A DNA stretch of 37,971 nucleotides from Comamonadaceae bacterium (lineage in GTDB: Bacteria > Pseudomonadota > Gammaproteobacteria > Burkholderiales > Burkholderiaceae_C), in the NCBI GenBank assembly GCA_947460165.1, contig CANHKH010000002.1, forward strand, positions 1 to 37,971, in the 5' to 3' direction. Both the position numbers and the translations under genes were made by a program. Positions 1 through 9,026 of the stretch are shown here, piece after piece. The notes beneath the pieces are model-generated. The model saw only the letters and a program-made list of their open reading frames with translations, had not been told where the DNA came from and searched no databases. Position 1 is the stretch's first letter, and every line of letters begins with the position of its first letter.

Positions 1-276
1 GAGGGGAGGCGGTTGGGTCTGACATGTTGGGGTTTTTTTACTTATTTTAAGGAGGCTGTGCGGGCACAGGCCCGCCAAGCCCCGTCTTTGGTGGAAGTGG
101 GGGCTGGCTCGGGCTGGGTCGGCCGCCCCAAACAGCTCAGCTGCGCTGTGGCAATGTCCAGCCGCCTGAGCAGGGCAGGGTGTGCGCAGCGGCTGGATGC
201 GGCAGGGGGCTGTGACCGGTCTAGCTTGGCGTTGCTTGTGATGGCCTGCGCCAGGGCTGGCGCCTGTTTCATCCCA

Positions 277-1065
277 TCAACGCCCTGTGAACACCGGCGT
301 GCGTTTTTCCCGGAAGGCGGTCATGGCTTCTCGGCTGTCATGGCTGTTGAGGCAGTCGGCCATGTGTTGGTAGCAAGCCTGGTCGCTGGCAGGACTGGCC
401 TGCATGGCCCGCAGGGCCTGCTTGCTCGCTCGCATGCTCAGGGGGGCGTTGGCGGCCAGCGTCTGGGCCAAAGCGGCGAGCTCGGCTTCAAAGGCCTCGG
501 GCTTGAGCACCCGCTGCACCAGGCCGCAGGCCAGCGCCTGCTCGCTGCTCAGAGGCTGGCTGGTGAGCAGCATGTCGGCGGCGCGTGCCGCGCCTGCGGC
601 CTGGGCCAGCGCAGCCAGGCCTTCCATGGGGTACACAAAGCCGTACTTGTTGGGCGGCATGACAAAGCTGCAGCCCTCGGTGCAAATGCGCATGTCGGCA
701 TGGCAAAACAGGTCCAGCCCAGCGCCAATCACAAACCGGTGGGCGGCAGCGAGCACGGGGTGGCGGCAGAGGGCGATGGCCTGGGCCGCCTGGCGCACAG
801 GCGCGTGAATGGCGCGTGCGTCACCAGCGCTGAGCGGGTGCGAGGGCAACTCGCCGAGGTTGTAGCCGGCAGAAAAAGCCAGCTCGCCGGCGCCGCGCAA
901 GACCACCACCCGCAGGTCCTCGCGCGCAGAACACTCCCCCAGCGCAGCCACCAGGCCCTGCAGCATGCCACCGGTCAGGGCGTTGCGCGCCTGCGGCCGA
1001 TTGAAAGCGATGGTCGCCACCGGACCGTCGAAGGCCAGTTGCAGGTGCTCGTTCTCAGTGGCCAT
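277..1065 (-). CDS. enoyl-CoA hydratase/isomerase (crotonase) family protein
   Basis: MATENEHLQLAFDGPVATIAFNRPQARNALTGG...AFSAGYNLGEL...GAGLDLFCHADMRI...FREKRTPVFTGR; crotonase fold motifs. Start chosen just downstream of the preceding gene's stop. Confidence 0.88.
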   Translation of the reverse strand: MATENEHLQLAFDGPVATIAFNRPQARNALTGGMLQGLVAALGECSAREDLRVVVLRGAGELAFSAGYNLGELPSHPLSAGDARAIHAPVRQAAQAIALCRHPVLAAAHRFVIGAGLDLFCHADMRICTEGCSFVMPPNKYGFVYPMEGLAALAQAAGAARAADMLLTSQPLSSEQALACGLVQRVLKPEAFEAELAALAQTLAANAPLSMRASKQALRAMQASPASDQACYQHMADCLNSHDSREAMTAFREKRTPVFTGR

Positions 1066-1067
1066 GC

Positions 1068-2450
1068 TCAGGCCAAGGGGTTCATCCATCCGGAGCGCAG
1101 AGGCGCCAGCAAGGCGCGCAGGTCGGTGCAGTGCTCCAACTCTTCGAGCGCATCGAAGAGGCCGCTGGCCTGCTCTGTGACCACCAGGTCGAGGGTGCAG
1201 GCCATGAATTTTTCGCGGCGCTCGGCCTGCGTCATCGGGTTGCGCGGATCGCCCGAGGGCACCAGCACCTTGCGGGTGTAGCTCTGCCCGCGCGCATGCA
1301 CCGTGACCTCGGCCGGCACCGCGTCGGCCGACACCTCGGGCTCCAGGTCGGCGCGCGAGCGAAAGCTGATCTTGGGCAGCAGGGCCTGTACCCTGGCGTC
1401 TTGGGTCCAGTGGTCCTCGTACTGGCGTGGGCCCGCTTGGCCTTCGACGGCCGCCACCGCCAGACTGAACTCCATGCTGAACTTGCCTTCCAGACCGGTC
1501 AGCGGTCGCGAATACAGCAGCACTTTCTTGGCCAGCGGGCTGGCGTCGCAGTCGATCTGGGTGATCTCCTCGGCCTGGATTTGATGCTCTTTGCAAATGG
1601 CCAGCAGCGCATCGAGGGCGCAATGGGTGCAGCCGCAGGCCGGGTAGCGCTTGAGCACAATGCCCGGCGCGCTCAGCTCCCAGGGCTGCCCCAGGCTGGC
1701 GGTCCACTCCTCGGGCGCGGGCATGCTGCGCGCTTGCAGCACCTGGGCCCAGCCCACCTCGCCCTCAAAGGCGCGCAGGTCGGAGGTAAAGCCCTCGCGC
1801 GCGAGTTCGGCCGACAAAATGCCGGCGCGGGCGGCATTGCCCGCATGGAAGGGTTTGGTCATGGTGCCAAAGTTGCGCCGCACGCCGCTGGCCTGCGAGG
1901 CGGCCAGGCCCAGGGCCATGGCGGTTTGCTGAGGGTTCAAGCCCATCAGCTTGGCACTGGCAGCGGCCGCGCCAATGACGCCCATGGTGGCGGTCGAGTG
2001 CCAGCCGTGCTCATAGTGCTGGGGGTTGGCCGCGCGGCCAAACTTGCCTATGAGTTCGACGCCGACGGCATAGGCCATGATCAGCTCGCGGCCCGATGCG
2101 CCTGTGGCCTCGGCCAGCGCCAGGGCCGCCGGCAGCACCGCCACCGAGGGGTGGCCGTATTGGGTCCAGAGGATGTCGTCGTAGTCGAGTGCATGACCGG
2201 CCGTGCCATTGGCCAGTGCGGCCGCCTGCGGGCTCAGGCTGCGGCCCCCGCCAATCACCGTGGACTGGCCATCGCCGCTGGAGGCCGCCGCGACCTTGTG
2301 CACGATGGCACCGGTGGGCGTGGCAGCACCGGCCACGGTGCAGGCGATGCAGTCTGAAATCGCGGCTTTGGCGCCGGCCAAGTCGGCGGGGCTGAGCATG
2401 TCGAATCTGGCATGGCCCACAAACTGGGCCAGGGCTTGGCTCAAGGTCAT
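1068..2450 (-). CDS. MmgE/PrpD family protein
   Basis: MTLSQALAQFVGHARFDML...NGTAGHALDYDDILWTQYGHPSVAVLPAALALAEATGASG; typical MmgE/PrpD N-terminal signature. The longer ORF extends upstream out of context; ATG at 2450 overlaps the CoA-transferase stop. Confidence 0.9.
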   Translation of the reverse strand: MTLSQALAQFVGHARFDMLSPADLAGAKAAISDCIACTVAGAATPTGAIVHKVAAASSGDGQSTVIGGGRSLSPQAAALANGTAGHALDYDDILWTQYGHPSVAVLPAALALAEATGASGRELIMAYAVGVELIGKFGRAANPQHYEHGWHSTATMGVIGAAAASAKLMGLNPQQTAMALGLAASQASGVRRNFGTMTKPFHAGNAARAGILSAELAREGFTSDLRAFEGEVGWAQVLQARSMPAPEEWTASLGQPWELSAPGIVLKRYPACGCTHCALDALLAICKEHQIQAEEITQIDCDASPLAKKVLLYSRPLTGLEGKFSMEFSLAVAAVEGQAGPRQYEDHWTQDARVQALLPKISFRSRADLEPEVSADAVPAEVTVHARGQSYTRKVLVPSGDPRNPMTQAERREKFMACTLDLVVTEQASGLFDALEELEHCTDLRALLAPLRSGWMNPLA

Positions 2451-3676
2451 ATCACGCCTGCTTTTTTGAGTTCGTCGATGTGTTGATCGGTGGCGCCTAG
2501 CAACTCGCGCAGCACCGCCGCCGTGTGTTCGCCCTGCAGCGGCGCGGCGCTGGCCTGCCCGTCGCGTATGCCTTCGACCTTCATCGGGTTGCCCGGCGCG
2601 CGGGCCAGGCCGTAGGCGGGGTGATCGGTTTGTACCACCATGTGGCGCTCGAGCACCACCGGGTCGTTGAGCGTTTGATCGACGGTGTTGATCGGGGCAC
2701 AAGGCACGCGCTGGGCCAGCAGCTCGTCGAGCCACTCCTGGGCCGGCCGGGTCTTGAGGATGGCTTTGATGATGGTCAGCAATTCTTCCCGGTGCTGCGA
2801 GCGCTGGTCGGCGCTGGCGTAACGCGGGTCGGCTGCCAGATGGGCAATGCCCAGCACCTCGCAGGTTTCTTTCCAATAACGCTCGCCAAAGATGGCGATC
2901 ACCATCCACTGGGTTTTCGTCTCAAAGGCCTGGTAGGGCACATTGACCACATGGCCGGAGCCTTGCGGACCGGGCACCTGGCCGGTGTTGAGGTAGTTGG
3001 CGCCCATGTAGCTGAGCAGGGCGGCCATGCAGTCGAGCATGCTGACTTCCACATGCCGGCCACGGCCGGTGAACTGCCGCGCTTGCAGCGCCGCCAAAAT
3101 GCCCGTGGCGGCATACATGCCGGCAGCGATGTCGCCCATGGGCAGGCCCAGCCGCACCGGCGGGCCGCCGGGCACGCCGGTCACGCTCATGGCGCCGCCC
3201 ATGGCTTGCACGATCAGGTCAAAACTCGAGCGCAAGCGGTACTCGCCGGTGCTGCCAAAGCCGGAGATGGAGCACGAGACCAGGCGCGGATTGACCGCTT
3301 GGCGCAATTCTTCATAGTCGACCCCAAAGCGGGCCATGGTGTCGGGCCTGAAGTTGTCGATGATCACGTCCGCCTGCGCGCACAACTGGCGCAGCAGCGC
3401 CACGCCTTGCGGATGCTTGAGGTTGAGCGCCAGCCCCTCTTTGTTGCGGTTGACGCCGGCAAAGTAGGACGACACGCCCGCGCCCAGGTGCGGCGCCAAG
3501 CCGCGGGTGGAGTCGCCCTCGCCGTCTTGCACCGGTTCTATCTTGAGCACGCGCGCGCCCAGATCGGCCAGCATCATGGTGCAGTGCGGGCCGGCCAAGG
3601 CCCGCGTGAGGTCTATCACCAGCAGGTTTTGCAAAGGGGGCGCCAGGTCTGCCGACCCCAGGGCTGGATTTGCCAT
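2447..3676 (-). CDS. CaiB/BaiF family III CoA-transferase
   Basis: LLVIDLTRALAGPHCTMMLADLGARVLKIEP...GDSTRG...NRNKEGLALNLKHPQG...VIIDNFRPDTMARFGVDYE; characteristic family III CoA-transferase motifs. Confidence 0.93.
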   Translation of the reverse strand: MANPALGSADLAPPLQNLLVIDLTRALAGPHCTMMLADLGARVLKIEPVQDGEGDSTRGLAPHLGAGVSSYFAGVNRNKEGLALNLKHPQGVALLRQLCAQADVIIDNFRPDTMARFGVDYEELRQAVNPRLVSCSISGFGSTGEYRLRSSFDLIVQAMGGAMSVTGVPGGPPVRLGLPMGDIAAGMYAATGILAALQARQFTGRGRHVEVSMLDCMAALLSYMGANYLNTGQVPGPQGSGHVVNVPYQAFETKTQWMVIAIFGERYWKETCEVLGIAHLAADPRYASADQRSQHREELLTIIKAILKTRPAQEWLDELLAQRVPCAPINTVDQTLNDPVVLERHMVVQTDHPAYGLARAPGNPMKVEGIRDGQASAAPLQGEHTAAVLRELLGATDQHIDELKKAGVI

Positions 3677-3683
3677 GGCTTGC

Positions 3684-4658
3684 TTACTTCTCGGTCTTGA
3701 GGTTGGCGGCTTGTATCACTTTTTCGAAGCGGGTCATGTCCGATTTGATGATGGCGGCAAACTCCGCCGGTGAGGTGGTGGTGGGCTCCAGACCCTGGCT
3801 TTGCAGGTTCTCGCGCACCTCGGGCAAGGCCATGACGGCAGCGATCTCGGCGGCCAGCTTGTTGACCACCTCTTTGGGCGTTGAGCCGTGGGCCAAAATG
3901 CCGGCCCAGGTGCCCGCCTCGTAGCCGGGCAGACCGGCCTCGGCAAAAGTGGGGACCTCGGGCAGCGCCACCGAGCGCGAGCGGCCGGAGATGGCCACAC
4001 CCTTGAGCTTGCCGGCCTTGATTTGAGAGATGACCGCGATCGGCGAGCTGAAATACGCCTGCACATGGCCGGCCAGGGTGTCGTTGAGCGCAGGCCCGCT
4101 GCCTTTGTAAGGGACCACCTGCAGCTTGACGCCGGCCATGGTGTTGAAGGTCTCGGCGGCCAGATGGGTCAGGCCCGCGTTGTCACCGGCCGCAAAGTTG
4201 ATGGCCGAGGGGTTGGCCTTGGCCAGGGCGATGAATTCGCGCAGGTTGTTCGCGGGCACGGCCGGGTGCGCCACCAAAATCAGGTCAAACCGGTAAAGCG
4301 TGCTGACCGGCGAAAAGTCACGCTCGGTGTTGTAGGGCAAGCGCGCCATCATGTGCGGGTTGATGGTGTGGGTGTTGACCACCATCACCATGTGGTGGCC
4401 GTCAGGCGCTGACTTGAGCAGCTCCTCAGAAGCAATCACGCCATTGCCACCGGGTCTGTTGTCAATGACCACGGCCTGACCCAGGCGCTCGCTGAGTTTT
4501 TGCCCCAGCAAGCGGGCCACCACCGTGGTGCTGCCACCGGGCGGAAAGGCCACGATGATGCGCATGGGCTTGCTTGGAAAGCCAGCCTGGGCCCAACTGC
4601 TGCCAGCGGCTGCAGCAAGCGTCAGCGTGATGAAGCTGCGGCGGGTGCTGTGATTCAT
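3684..4658 (-). CDS. Bug-family (tripartite tricarboxylate transporter) substrate-binding protein
   Basis: MNHSTRRSFITLTLAAAAGSSWAQAGFPSKPMRIIVAFPPGGSTTVVARLLGQKLSERLGQAVVIDNRPGGNG; signal peptide plus classical Bug/TctC signature. Confidence 0.93.
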   Translation of the reverse strand: MNHSTRRSFITLTLAAAAGSSWAQAGFPSKPMRIIVAFPPGGSTTVVARLLGQKLSERLGQAVVIDNRPGGNGVIASEELLKSAPDGHHMVMVVNTHTINPHMMARLPYNTERDFSPVSTLYRFDLILVAHPAVPANNLREFIALAKANPSAINFAAGDNAGLTHLAAETFNTMAGVKLQVVPYKGSGPALNDTLAGHVQAYFSSPIAVISQIKAGKLKGVAISGRSRSVALPEVPTFAEAGLPGYEAGTWAGILAHGSTPKEVVNKLAAEIAAVMALPEVRENLQSQGLEPTTTSPAEFAAIIKSDMTRFEKVIQAANLKTEK

Positions 4659-4668
4659 GATGAGCTCC

Positions 4669-5643
4669 TTATTCCGAACGGATGTTGGCGCTGCGGACCA
4701 CGTTGGTCCATTTTTTTTCTTCGGCGATCCACATCTTGCCGAAGCTCTCCAGCGTGCTGGGCACCGGTTCTGCGCCCAACTTTTCGTAGCGGGCCCGCAC
4801 CGCCGGGTTGGCCAGGGCTTTGTTGACCTCGGTGTTGAGGCGCTGCAGCACCGCCTGCGGCGTTCCCTTGGGGGCCACAAAGCCATACCAGGCGGTGACG
4901 TCAAAGCCCTTGACGCCTTGTTCGGAAATCGTCGGTATGGTTGGCGTGAGGCTGGCTTTTTCCAGGCTGGTCACGGCCAGTGCCTTGACAGCGCCGCTCT
5001 TGACATGCTGCGAGGAGGACACCACGGTGTCCATCATCATGCTGAGTTGCCCGCCCAGCACATCGGCCAGCGCGGCAGAGCTGCCTTTGTAGGGCACGTG
5101 CAGGATGTCAACCTGCGCCATGGACTTGAACAGCTCCATGCCCACATGGTTGATGGAGCCATTGCCGGCCGAACCGTAAGACAGGCTGCCCGGCTTGGAC
5201 CTGGCCAGCGACAGCAATTCATCGAGGTTGTTGACGGGCAGCTTGTTGTGGGTGATCAAGATAAAGGGGGAGCTGCCGATCAGCGCGATGGGCACAAAGT
5301 CACCAATGGGATCGAAGCTCAGGTTTTTGCTGAGCGAGGGCATCATGGAGGTGGCGGTGGTGCCCACATACAAGGTGTAGCCGTCAGGTGCCGCTTTGGC
5401 GACCAGCGCTGCGCCCAAGCCGCCGCCGGCGCCGGGGCGGTTGTCAATGACGATTTGCGCCTTCATGTCTTCGGCCATCTGCTGGGCCACGATGCGGGTC
5501 AGCACATCGGTGCCGCCACCGGGCGCAAAGGGCACGACGATGCGAATGGGTTTGTCGGGAAAGCCTGTCTGTCCAAACGCACAAGCGCAAGACAGAACAA
5601 GGCTCAGGGCGCCAAGCAGGCGGGGAAAAGCGATGGGTTTCAT
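4669..5643 (-). CDS. Bug-family (tripartite tricarboxylate transporter) substrate-binding protein
   Basis: MKPIAFPRLLGALSLVLSCACAFGQTGFPDKPIRIVVPFAPGGGTDVLTRIVAQQMAEDMKAQIVIDNRPGAGGGLG. Confidence 0.93.
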   Translation of the reverse strand: MKPIAFPRLLGALSLVLSCACAFGQTGFPDKPIRIVVPFAPGGGTDVLTRIVAQQMAEDMKAQIVIDNRPGAGGGLGAALVAKAAPDGYTLYVGTTATSMMPSLSKNLSFDPIGDFVPIALIGSSPFILITHNKLPVNNLDELLSLARSKPGSLSYGSAGNGSINHVGMELFKSMAQVDILHVPYKGSSAALADVLGGQLSMMMDTVVSSSQHVKSGAVKALAVTSLEKASLTPTIPTISEQGVKGFDVTAWYGFVAPKGTPQAVLQRLNTEVNKALANPAVRARYEKLGAEPVPSTLESFGKMWIAEEKKWTNVVRSANIRSE

Positions 5644-5675
5644 GGCAGTCTCCAGGGGGTGTCAAGCACAGGGCA

Positions 5676-6104
5676 TCAATTGCCGACGGATCGGCGTGGC
5701 GCGTTCTTCTCGATGTAAGTGATGATTTTTTCGATGGGCGTGCCGGGCAGAAAAATTTCGCTCATGCCCGCCGCCTTGAGCGCCGGGATGTCTTCATCGG
5801 GGATGATGCCGCCGGCCACCACCATCAGGTCGTCGCGGCAGCCGCGCGAGCGCAGGGCCTGCATCAGGTCGGGGCCAAGCAGCAGGTGGTCGGCTGCCGC
5901 AAAGTTGATCGCCACCACATCGGCATCTTCGTCAACGGCGGCGCTGGCGATTTGGTCCACCGACAGGCGCATGCCCAGGTAGATGACCTCCATGCCGGCG
6001 TCACGCAGGGCGCGCGTCACCACCTTGATGCCGCGGTCATGCCCGTCCAGCCCGGGCTTGCCAGCGATGATGCGGATCTTGCCTTGAGGGTCCTTGGCTT
6101 GCAT
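5676..6104 (-). CDS. cobalamin-binding (small) subunit of a methylmalonyl-CoA-mutase-type acyl-CoA mutase
   Basis: KIRIIAGKPGLDGHDRGIKVVTRALRDAGMEVIYLGMRLSVDQIASAAVDEDADVVAINFAAADH...VVAGGIIPDEDIPALKAAGMSEIFLPGTPIEKI; DxHxxG B12 motif present; lies directly downstream of the large subunit. Confidence 0.9.
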   Translation of the reverse strand: MQAKDPQGKIRIIAGKPGLDGHDRGIKVVTRALRDAGMEVIYLGMRLSVDQIASAAVDEDADVVAINFAAADHLLLGPDLMQALRSRGCRDDLMVVAGGIIPDEDIPALKAAGMSEIFLPGTPIEKIITYIEKNAPRRSVGN

Positions 6105-6105
6105 G

Positions 6106-7812
6106 TCAGTAACTTTGCATCGGGTTGTGAACGCCCCAGCAGCGGCGCAACACGCCGCAGATCTCGCCGAGGGTGAGGCGGGCCTTGGCCGCCTCAATGA
6201 ACAGGGGCATGAGGTTGTCGCTGCCGCGCGCGGCCTGCTCGATGCGCTCGAGCACGGCGGCGGCCCGGTCCGCATCGCGCTGCTGGCGCAACTGTGCGAG
6301 CCGCTGGCACTGCGCCTGCTCCAAGCTGTCGTCCACGCGGAAGGTCTCGATGGGATCGGCTTCCCGGCCTTCTTGCGGCAGGTATTTGTTCATCGCGACA
6401 AACACATGCTCGGCGCTTTCCACCTTTTTCTGAAAGGCGTAGCTCGACTCCTCGATCGCCTGCTGCACCCAGCCGCTTTCGTGGGCCGCGATCATGCCGC
6501 CCATCTCATCGATCTGCTTGAGAATGGCCGCTGCACGGTCTTCAATTTCATTGGTCAGCGACTCGACGTAATAGGAGCCACCCAGCGGGTCTATGGTGTT
6601 GGTGATGCCAAATTCATCGACCATCATCTGCTGGGTGCGCAGCGCAATGCGGGCGGCGCGTTCGGTGGGCAAGGCAAAGGCCTCGTCCAGCCCGGCGGTG
6701 AAGATGGCTTGGGCGCCGCCCAGTGCGCCTATGAGCGCGTGCATGGCGATGCGAACAATGTTGTTCTCAGGCTCTTGGCGGGTCAGGGTGGAGCCCAGCG
6801 TGCCGCAATAAATGCGAAACATCGACGAGCGGGGGTCCTTGGGCTGGAAGCGTTCTTGCATGACGCGGGCAAAGAGGCGCCTGGCCGCCCGGAACTTGGC
6901 CACCTCTTCAAACAGGTCGCGGTAGCAGCCCAGGGAATACGACAGGCGCGGCGCGAACTCATCCACATCCAGGCCGCGCTCCAGGGCCGATTCAATGTAA
7001 ACGATGGCATGGGCCAGGGCAAATGCGACTTCCTGCACGGCCGTCGCACCAGCCTCGCGCATGTGCACGCCGGTGATCGACAAGGTGTTCCACTTGGGCA
7101 CATGGTGGAAGCAGTGCTCAATCAAGTCGGTGGTCAAGCGCAGCGAGGGACGCACCGGAAAGATGTAGGTGCCGCGCGCCACATACTCTTTGAGGATGTC
7201 GTTTTGCGTGGTGCCTTGCAGCACCCGCAGGTCTATGCCCCGCTCCTGCGCCATGGCCAGGTAGAAGGCCAAAATGATGGGCGCGGTGGCGTTGATGGTC
7301 ATGGCCACGCTCACGTCCTGCACCGGGATGCCGTCAAACAGGGTGTGCATGTCCTCGATGGAGTCTATGGCCACGCCCACTTTGCCGACCGATCCCTTGG
7401 CCTGCGGCGCGTCGGAGTCATAGCCGATCTGGCTGGGCAGGTCAAAGGCGATGGTCAGGGCCTTTTCGTTGAGGCCCAGCAGGTATTTGAAGCGCTGGTT
7501 GGTCTCCTGTGGCGTGCCAAAGCCCGAATAGGGGCGTATGGTCCACAAGCGGCCCCGGTACATGGTGGGGTAGACGCCGCGGGTGAACGGTGCCTGTCCT
7601 GGAAAGCCCAGATCTTGCTCATAGTCGCGGCCGGCCACATCGGCCGGGGTGTACAGGCGTTTGATCGGGATGTTGGCTTCAGAGATGAATTCGGCCTTGC
7701 GCTCGGGCGATTTCTTGAGCACAGGCGAGAGCGTCTGCTCATGCCAGCGCTTCATCGCCTCGGCCAGGTGGGCGCTGCCCGAGCTGGAGGAAGATGTCGC
7801 TGAATCGCTCAT
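6106..7812 (-). CDS. methylmalonyl-CoA-mutase family large (catalytic) subunit, divergent; substrate uncertain
   Basis: RGRLWTIRPYSGFGTPQETNQRFKYLL...LQGTTQNDILKEYVARGTYIFP...SITGVHMREAGAT...VDEFAPRLSYSLGCYRDLFEEVAKFRAARRLFA...DPLGGSYYVESLTNEIE. ATG at 7812 overlaps the ACAD stop. Confidence 0.92.
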   Translation of the reverse strand: MSDSATSSSSSGSAHLAEAMKRWHEQTLSPVLKKSPERKAEFISEANIPIKRLYTPADVAGRDYEQDLGFPGQAPFTRGVYPTMYRGRLWTIRPYSGFGTPQETNQRFKYLLGLNEKALTIAFDLPSQIGYDSDAPQAKGSVGKVGVAIDSIEDMHTLFDGIPVQDVSVAMTINATAPIILAFYLAMAQERGIDLRVLQGTTQNDILKEYVARGTYIFPVRPSLRLTTDLIEHCFHHVPKWNTLSITGVHMREAGATAVQEVAFALAHAIVYIESALERGLDVDEFAPRLSYSLGCYRDLFEEVAKFRAARRLFARVMQERFQPKDPRSSMFRIYCGTLGSTLTRQEPENNIVRIAMHALIGALGGAQAIFTAGLDEAFALPTERAARIALRTQQMMVDEFGITNTIDPLGGSYYVESLTNEIEDRAAAILKQIDEMGGMIAAHESGWVQQAIEESSYAFQKKVESAEHVFVAMNKYLPQEGREADPIETFRVDDSLEQAQCQRLAQLRQQRDADRAAAVLERIEQAARGSDNLMPLFIEAAKARLTLGEICGVLRRCWGVHNPMQSY

Positions 7813-8984
7813 GCTCCTGCCCTCGTTTTGGAGCTTGACCACTTGTAAATATTGTTGCGCTGCACCGCCGAGGAGCCGCCAATGATGGGCAGCAGCAAGG
7901 CGTCGCGCACATAGCGCTCGGCGTCGAAGTCTTTCACATAGCCGTAGGCGCCGTGTATGGTCTGGCCCTCCAGCGCAATGGTCTTGGCCGCTTCGGTGGC
8001 GAACAGCTTGGCCATGGAGGTCTCGACGCCGCAAGGGATGCGCTCGTTGGCCATCCAAGCTGCGTGGTAGAGCATGAGGCGGGCGCCGTGCAGCTGGGTC
8101 TTCATGTCAGCCAGCTTGTGCTGGATGGACTGGTAGTTCTCTATGGTTTTGCCGAATTGCCGCCTCTGGCGGGCATAGTCCCAGGCGTCGTCGAGCGCTG
8201 CGCGGGCAATGCCCACCGCGATGGCGGCCACCTCGAGCTTTTCAACATCGAGGCCAGAGCCGACGATCATCTTCCAGCCACGGTTCCAGCCCTCCTCGCC
8301 ACCCATCACTTGCTCAAACGGCACCTCGACATTGTCGAAGCTCACATCGGTGGTGGCCGCGCCGTGGGTGCCCAGGGTGTGGATGGGGGTGATGGTGACG
8401 CCAGGGGTGTCCGGCGGGATCATCACCATCGACAGGTTGTTGTAGCGCTCCTCTTCGGGGCCGGTGCGCACCAGGGCGTAAATGCAGTCGGAGATGGCCG
8501 AACCGGTGCAAAAGCGCTTGGCCCCGTTGATGCGCACCTTGCCGCCTGCCACCCGCTCGGCCCGCGTCTTGACGCTGGCCAGGTCGGCGCCGGTGTCGGG
8601 CTCGGTCCAGCCGTAGGAAAAAATCAACGAGCCGTCGACCACCTTGGGCAGCAGCCGGCGTTTTTGCTCCTCGGTCGCGCAGTCAACGATGTTCATGCCG
8701 GCGTAGCAAGCGCCCATGATGTAGGGGATGCCAACGGCCGAGCTGCGCCTAGAGAGCTCCTCGATCACCACCATGGTGGCCAGGATGTCGCGGCCAGCCC
8801 CACCATATTCCTCGGGCACAGTCAGGCCCAGCACGCCCAACTGGGCGAGCTTGTCGAAGACTTCGCGCGGGAAGTGGTTGTCGCGGTCCCAGCGCTGGGC
8901 CAGCGGGCGGGGCATTTCTTTGTCGACAAAGCGCTCGAGCAGGTCGCGCAGCTGTCGAATATTGTCCGGCTCAGTGAAATTCAT
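7809..8984 (-). CDS. acyl-CoA dehydrogenase family protein
   Basis: LGVLGLTVPEEYGGAGRDILATMVVIEELSRRSSAVG...YGWTEPDTGADLASVKTRAER...RQFGKTIENYQSIQHKLADM...IHGAYGYVKDFDAERYVRDALL. Confidence 0.93.
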   Translation of the reverse strand: MNFTEPDNIRQLRDLLERFVDKEMPRPLAQRWDRDNHFPREVFDKLAQLGVLGLTVPEEYGGAGRDILATMVVIEELSRRSSAVGIPYIMGACYAGMNIVDCATEEQKRRLLPKVVDGSLIFSYGWTEPDTGADLASVKTRAERVAGGKVRINGAKRFCTGSAISDCIYALVRTGPEEERYNNLSMVMIPPDTPGVTITPIHTLGTHGAATTDVSFDNVEVPFEQVMGGEEGWNRGWKMIVGSGLDVEKLEVAAIAVGIARAALDDAWDYARQRRQFGKTIENYQSIQHKLADMKTQLHGARLMLYHAAWMANERIPCGVETSMAKLFATEAAKTIALEGQTIHGAYGYVKDFDAERYVRDALLLPIIGGSSAVQRNNIYKWSSSKTRAGA

Positions 8985-9026
8985 CGTTGCCCTTGTGAGT
9001 CGCTGCCCGAAGGTCTGGAGCGGCCA

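Noticed and set aside
1-80. Short hairpin GCGGGC-CTGT-GCCCGC near the left edge as terminator of the mutase operon
   Set aside because: The stem is only 6 bp and no T-run follows directly on the minus strand; not supportable.
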